This document shows positions 60,933 through 64,000 of a stretch of DNA of 64,000 nt, piece after piece. The stretch covers positions 13,665 to 77,664 of the forward strand of contig URUU01000004.1 in NCBI GenBank assembly GCA_900551235.1, given 5' to 3'. The notes under the pieces are model-generated. The model did not search any database and was not told the DNA's origin. It was given only the letters and a program-made list of their open reading frames with translations. The DNA is from an uncultured Lachnospiraceae bacterium. GTDB lineage: Bacteria > Bacillota > Clostridia > Lachnospirales > Lachnospiraceae. The position numbers and the translations under genes were made by a program. The first letter of the stretch is position 1, and each line of letters opens with the position of its first letter.

Positions 60933-61693
60933 TATACATGACCCAGAGTCAGGATATCCGGTTCGCCCTCTTCGTTGATGAGAATCGTATTCTCATAGTG
61001 AGCGGACAGGCTTCCGTCCTCAGTCACAACGGTCCAGTCGTCGTCCAGCCACTCGACATCCGGGCGGCCGATGTTGATCATGGGCTCGATGGCCAGGGTC
61101 ATTCCCGGCATCAGACGGATACCTTTTCTCTTCTGACGGAAGTTCGGGATCTGGGGATCCTCATGAAGAGCATGGCCGATTCCATGGCCGACAAGCTCCT
61201 CTACGATGCCGTAGCCAAAGGGCTCTACATAGTCTGCAATAGCGTTGGAAATATCAAACAGATGATTGCCTGCTACTGCTTTCTTGATTCCCTCGAAGAA
61301 ACTCTGACGGGTCACGTCAATGAGCTTCTGTGCCTCGGGAGTGATCTGGCCTACCGCATGGGTTCTGGCTGCATCGGAATGCATGCCCTTGTAGATCAGG
61401 CCAGCGTCGATGCTGACGATATCACCCTCCTGAAGGATCTTGTGCTTGTTGGGGATGGAATGAACTACTTCGTCATTTACGGAAATACAAAAGGATGCCG
61501 GATAACCGTTATAATTCAGGAAATTCGGGATGCATCCAAGGCTGCGAATCGTCTTCTCTCCCAGATGGTCAAGTTCCCAAGTGGAGATGCCCGGCCGAAT
61601 CGCCTCCTCCAGTTCTTTGTGAACAATCTCGAGGAGTCTTCCGGCTTCTCTCATTAACTCAATTTCTTTCGCAGATTTAATTGTTACTGACAT
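60932..61693 (-). CDS. map: Methionine aminopeptidase, type I
   Basis: Removes the initiator Met from new proteins, using two metal ions. The 253 aa protein has the metal ligands in SIDAGLIYKGMHSDAART (two Asp), GHGIGHALHEDP (His), AIEPMI (Glu) and TEDGSLSAHYENT (Glu). It has no N-terminal zinc finger. It follows adk by four bases and overlaps the KOW gene by one. Confidence 0.96.
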   Translation of the reverse strand: MSVTIKSAKEIELMREAGRLLEIVHKELEEAIRPGISTWELDHLGEKTIRSLGCIPNFLNYNGYPASFCISVNDEVVHSIPNKHKILQEGDIVSIDAGLIYKGMHSDAARTHAVGQITPEAQKLIDVTRQSFFEGIKKAVAGNHLFDISNAIADYVEPFGYGIVEELVGHGIGHALHEDPQIPNFRQKRKGIRLMPGMTLAIEPMINIGRPDVEWLDDDWTVVTEDGSLSAHYENTILINEEGEPDILTLGHV

Positions 61694-61697
61694 ATGA

Positions 61698-62342
61698 TCA
61701 TTCTCCTAAAATATTGACAATTGCCTGGAATACGTCTTTCATATCAACGGTTCCATCCACGTTTTTCAGAATGCCGGCTTTCTCATAATAATCGATCAGC
61801 GGCTGTGTCTGCTCATGATAAACATTCAGACGCTTCTGAACAGTCTCGGGCTTGTCATCATCACGAAGAACCAGATGCTCACCACAGGTGTCACAAATAT
61901 CCTCTGCCTTCGGTGCATTGTAAACCACATGATAGGTAGCGCCGCAGCCTACGCAGGCTCTTCTGCCGCCCATACGGTGAACAATGTTCTCATCCGGTAC
62001 ATCTACATTGATGGCATAATCCATCTTCTGGCCAAGCTTATCAAGAGCTGTGGTCAGGCACTCTGCCTGGGGAATCGTTCTCGGAAATCCGTCCAGTACA
62101 TAACCATTGGCACAATCCGGCTGCTGAATACGATCAACTACGAGATCACAGGTCAGTTCGTCCGGCACCAGTGCGCCCTGATCCATATAAGTTTTCGCTT
62201 TCTTTCCAAGCTCTGTTCCGTTCTTGATGTTTGCGCGGAAAATATCGCCTGTGGAAATATGCGGAATTCCGTATTTCTCAGCAATCTTCTTGGCCTGAGT
62301 TCCTTTTCCAGCCCCCGGTGCTCCTAACATAATAATTTTCAT
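61698..62342 (-). CDS. adk: Adenylate kinase
   Basis: Interconverts ATP and AMP with two ADP. The 214 aa protein has the P-loop GAPGAGKGTQ at 7-16, the AMP-binding DGFPRTIPQAE and the LID domain with a zinc site CVGC ... CDTC typical of Gram-positive enzymes. GGTGGGGC lies before the ATG at 62342; a longer frame is open but lies within the leader. A hairpin leader and promoter upstream suggest separate control from secY. Confidence 0.96.
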   Translation of the reverse strand: MKIIMLGAPGAGKGTQAKKIAEKYGIPHISTGDIFRANIKNGTELGKKAKTYMDQGALVPDELTCDLVVDRIQQPDCANGYVLDGFPRTIPQAECLTTALDKLGQKMDYAINVDVPDENIVHRMGGRRACVGCGATYHVVYNAPKAEDICDTCGEHLVLRDDDKPETVQKRLNVYHEQTQPLIDYYEKAGILKNVDGTVDMKDVFQAIVNILGE

Positions 62343-62394
62343 ACTCTTGCCCCACCTTTCTTCTTCATGAAACTGTTCTTTTATGGCGCAAAAC

Positions 62395-62432
62395 AAAGAT
62401 GTGTATCCTTGTAATCCCCCATACACATCTTT
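62395..62432 (-). terminator. Attenuator-like hairpin in the adk leader
   Basis: Minus-strand AAAGATGTGTAT and ATACACATCTTT form a perfect 12-bp stem around a 14-base loop, followed by GTTTTG. It lies between the adk promoter and adk, so it could attenuate transcription. Confidence 0.55.
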
Positions 62433-62465
62433 TTGATGTTCATTCGGAACAGCCTATTCAGTTGG

Positions 62466-62494
62466 ATTATATCATATATTTTAAAAGTAGTACA
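62466..62494 (-). promoter_or_regulatory. Promoter of adk-map-KOW-infA
   Basis: Minus-strand TGTACT (62494-62489), 17 bases, TATAAT (62471-62466), a perfect -10. It lies about 125 bases before adk and after the secY terminator. Confidence 0.65.
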
Positions 62495-62540
62495 GGAAAA
62501 AATCCGCATAATCCGGCTTCTTCCTGAGATTTTTCCCCAG

Positions 62541-62596
62541 AAAAAAGACAAGTGCACGCCCCTCCCCCGCAAAACTGCGAAAGACGGAGCGTACAC
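62541..62596 (-). terminator. Terminator after secY
   Basis: Minus-strand GTGTACGC pairs with GCGTGCAC with extra inner GC pairs (CGC AGTTTT GCG), followed by TTGTCTTTTTT. It begins a few bases after the secY stop and separates secY from adk. Confidence 0.75.
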
Positions 62597-62598
62597 CA

Positions 62599-63948
62599 TC
62601 AATCTCCCAGGAAACCTCTGTAATTGCGGACGAGCATCTGGGACTCGATCTGTTTCAGAGTCTCAAGGATAACGCCTACAATAATGATCAGAGAAGTACC
62701 GCCGAAGGATACGCTGGCTCCGAACACACCATTGAATACAAGCGGAATGGTCACAACGATGATCAGACCGATCGCACCGATAAAGATGATGTAGTTCAGG
62801 ATCTTGTTCAGGTAATCCTGAGTCGGCTTACCGGGACGGATACCCGGGATAAATCCACCCTGCTTCTTCATGTTGTCCGCTACCTCAATCGGATTGAAGG
62901 TAATGGAGGTATAGAAGTAAGCAAAGAATACATTCAGTACCACATACAGCACGAAACCAAGTGTGTATACCGGCTGATTCAGATTAAACCAGCTGCCCTG
63001 ATTCAGGCCAGTGATAATCTTGCTGCCGATTCCGGTGCCGCCGGTTTTTCCCATAAAGGAAGCAACCATGGTGGGCATGGACATCAGGGAAGATGCGAAG
63101 ATGACCGGAATAACGCCGGCAGTATTGACTTTCAGAGGAATGAAGCTGCTCTGTCCGCCAACCATCTTGCGGCCCTGCATTTTCTTGGAATACTGTACAG
63201 GAATCTTTCTGGTTGCATCATTCAGGACAATAACCAGAACGATTGTTACCAGAATAACGGCAATGATGATCACAGCTGCCAGCGCACCTTTTGCAACAGT
63301 CTGACCATCCTTGAAGACGAACATCTCAAAGAGGCTATTCATATCGCTGGGGATACGGGAAAGAATGTTGATCATCAGGACGATGGAAGTACCATTGCCT
63401 ACGCCCTTTTCTGTGATACGCTCACCAATCCACATCAGGAAGGTAGAACCGGCAGTCAGAGCTGCCACAACAGTGATCACGGCACCCGCTTTGGTGATGA
63501 AGGTAGCGCTGGAGGAAGACATTGCAGGGATCAGACCCTGGTTTCCAAATCCAATCGCCATAGCTGTACCCTCGATGAGAGCCAGACCAACGGTCACATA
63601 ACGGGTAATAGCAGTCAGTTTCTTTCTTCCATCCTCTCCGTCGCGCTGCATTTCCTCAAGCTGGGGAATTGCAATGGTCAGAAGCTGGATGATAATCGAA
63701 GATGTAATGTACGGTGTGATACTCAGAGCCAGAATAGACATCTGCTCAAAAGAACCTCCCGTGAAGGCATTGAAAAAGTTGAATGCCTCAGCACTCTGCT
63801 TTGCGAACCAGCTGGAAAAGTAGGTTCGATCAACGCCCGGGCAGGGCAGCTGGGATCCAAGACGGATCACCAGCAGCATCATGAAGGTAAAGAACAACCG
63901 CTGCCTAAGGTCTTTCACCTTTAAGGCGTTACGCAGTGTTGCTAACAT
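62599..63948 (-). CDS. secY: Protein translocase subunit SecY
   Basis: Channel of the Sec translocon in the cytoplasmic membrane. The 449 aa protein has ten hydrophobic helices, begins MLATLRNALKVKDLRQRLFFTFMMLLVIRLGSQLPCPGVD, and has the plug-region ALSITPYITSSIIIQLL and the C-terminal DNMKKQGGFIPGIRPGKPT cytosolic loop needed for SecA. Its ATG overlaps the rplO stop (TAATG), the usual spc-operon coupling. Confidence 0.97.
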   Translation of the reverse strand: MLATLRNALKVKDLRQRLFFTFMMLLVIRLGSQLPCPGVDRTYFSSWFAKQSAEAFNFFNAFTGGSFEQMSILALSITPYITSSIIIQLLTIAIPQLEEMQRDGEDGRKKLTAITRYVTVGLALIEGTAMAIGFGNQGLIPAMSSSSATFITKAGAVITVVAALTAGSTFLMWIGERITEKGVGNGTSIVLMINILSRIPSDMNSLFEMFVFKDGQTVAKGALAAVIIIAVILVTIVLVIVLNDATRKIPVQYSKKMQGRKMVGGQSSFIPLKVNTAGVIPVIFASSLMSMPTMVASFMGKTGGTGIGSKIITGLNQGSWFNLNQPVYTLGFVLYVVLNVFFAYFYTSITFNPIEVADNMKKQGGFIPGIRPGKPTQDYLNKILNYIIFIGAIGLIIVVTIPLVFNGVFGASVSFGGTSLIIIVGVILETLKQIESQMLVRNYRGFLGD

Positions 63949-64000
63949 TAGATCACCTCTGCTTTTCCACCAAGAGCCTCAATTTTAGCTGCTGCACTTG
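63948..64000 (-). CDS. rplO: 50S ribosomal protein L15 (C-terminal end only)
   Basis: Only the last 17 codons lie in the window, encoding ...SAAAKIEALGGKAEVI and a TAA that overlaps the secY ATG. The ending and position before secY fit L15. The rest lies beyond the right edge. Confidence 0.85.
   Translation of the reverse strand, partial: SAAAKIEALGGKAEVI

Overview
The window looks like chromosomal core DNA of a Gram-positive, low-to-mid GC member of the Lachnospiraceae (Blautia/Ruminococcus/Dorea-like; I cannot fix the genus). The evidence is the gene content: AddAB instead of RecBCD, a valS T-box, a preQ1-queT unit, a fused FeoA-FeoB, a YwmB-like protein beside the atp operon, a KOW-domain protein between map and infA, and an F-type ATP synthase whose c subunit carries a Na+-binding signature. 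Nearly all genes are on the minus strand, which suggests one replichore read towards position 1. I see no rRNA, tRNA, CRISPR array, complete insertion sequence or prophage.

Layout by region. 1-5.8 kb: addA (cut by the window edge) and addB, double-strand-break repair. 5.9-8.97 kb: valS behind a consensus promoter and a T-box leader. 9.1-10.6 kb: a plus-strand Lon-type AAA+ ATPase without a protease domain. 10.7-17.0 kb: engB, lon, clpX, clpP and tig, a protein quality-control block. 17.3-20.8 kb: accessory genes, namely a DUF975-type membrane protein, a DJ-1/PfpI protein, a CYTH protein, a small orphan gene and three short XRE regulators, one behind a pair of 19-bp operator-like palindromes. 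20.8-26.7 kb: rluF-ligA-cls-metA, probably one operon from a consensus promoter, preceded by an unknown gene. 26.8-30.6 kb: a hairpin-rich leader, feoAB and an Rpn-type nuclease gene. 30.7-38.1 kb: radA, an unknown family protein, clpC with a GntR/YtrA-type regulator, a flavodoxin-ferredoxin protein, a HAD phosphatase and the YwmB-like gene. 38.3-45.5 kb: the complete atp operon.

45.6-48.4 kb holds the preQ1-I riboswitch with queT, then a secreted protein with a Ser/Glu-rich linker and BspA-type repeats. 48.8-55 kb is the most unusual part: an ABC-class (COG3044-type) ATPase, a TetM-like ribosomal GTPase fused to a Rae1/YacP-like NYN nuclease, a PAP2 phosphatase and a GNAT protein. 55.2-56.6 kb: cyclophilin and endonuclease IV. 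56.7-64 kb: the translation block rplQ, rpoA, rpsD, rpsK, rpsM, rpmJ, infA, KOW protein, map, adk, secY and the end of rplO (listed here right to left with respect to transcription). A terminator plus a new promoter lies between infA and rpmJ, and about 320 nt of potentially structured RNA lies between rpmJ and rpsM.

Most of the window is housekeeping DNA. The best candidates for something new are the GTPase-nuclease fusion and its ATPase neighbour, the rpsM leader, the protease-less Lon-like ATPase, the paired operators at the XRE cluster, and related hairpin elements scattered between genes. All calls come from reading the sequence; no database search was run.
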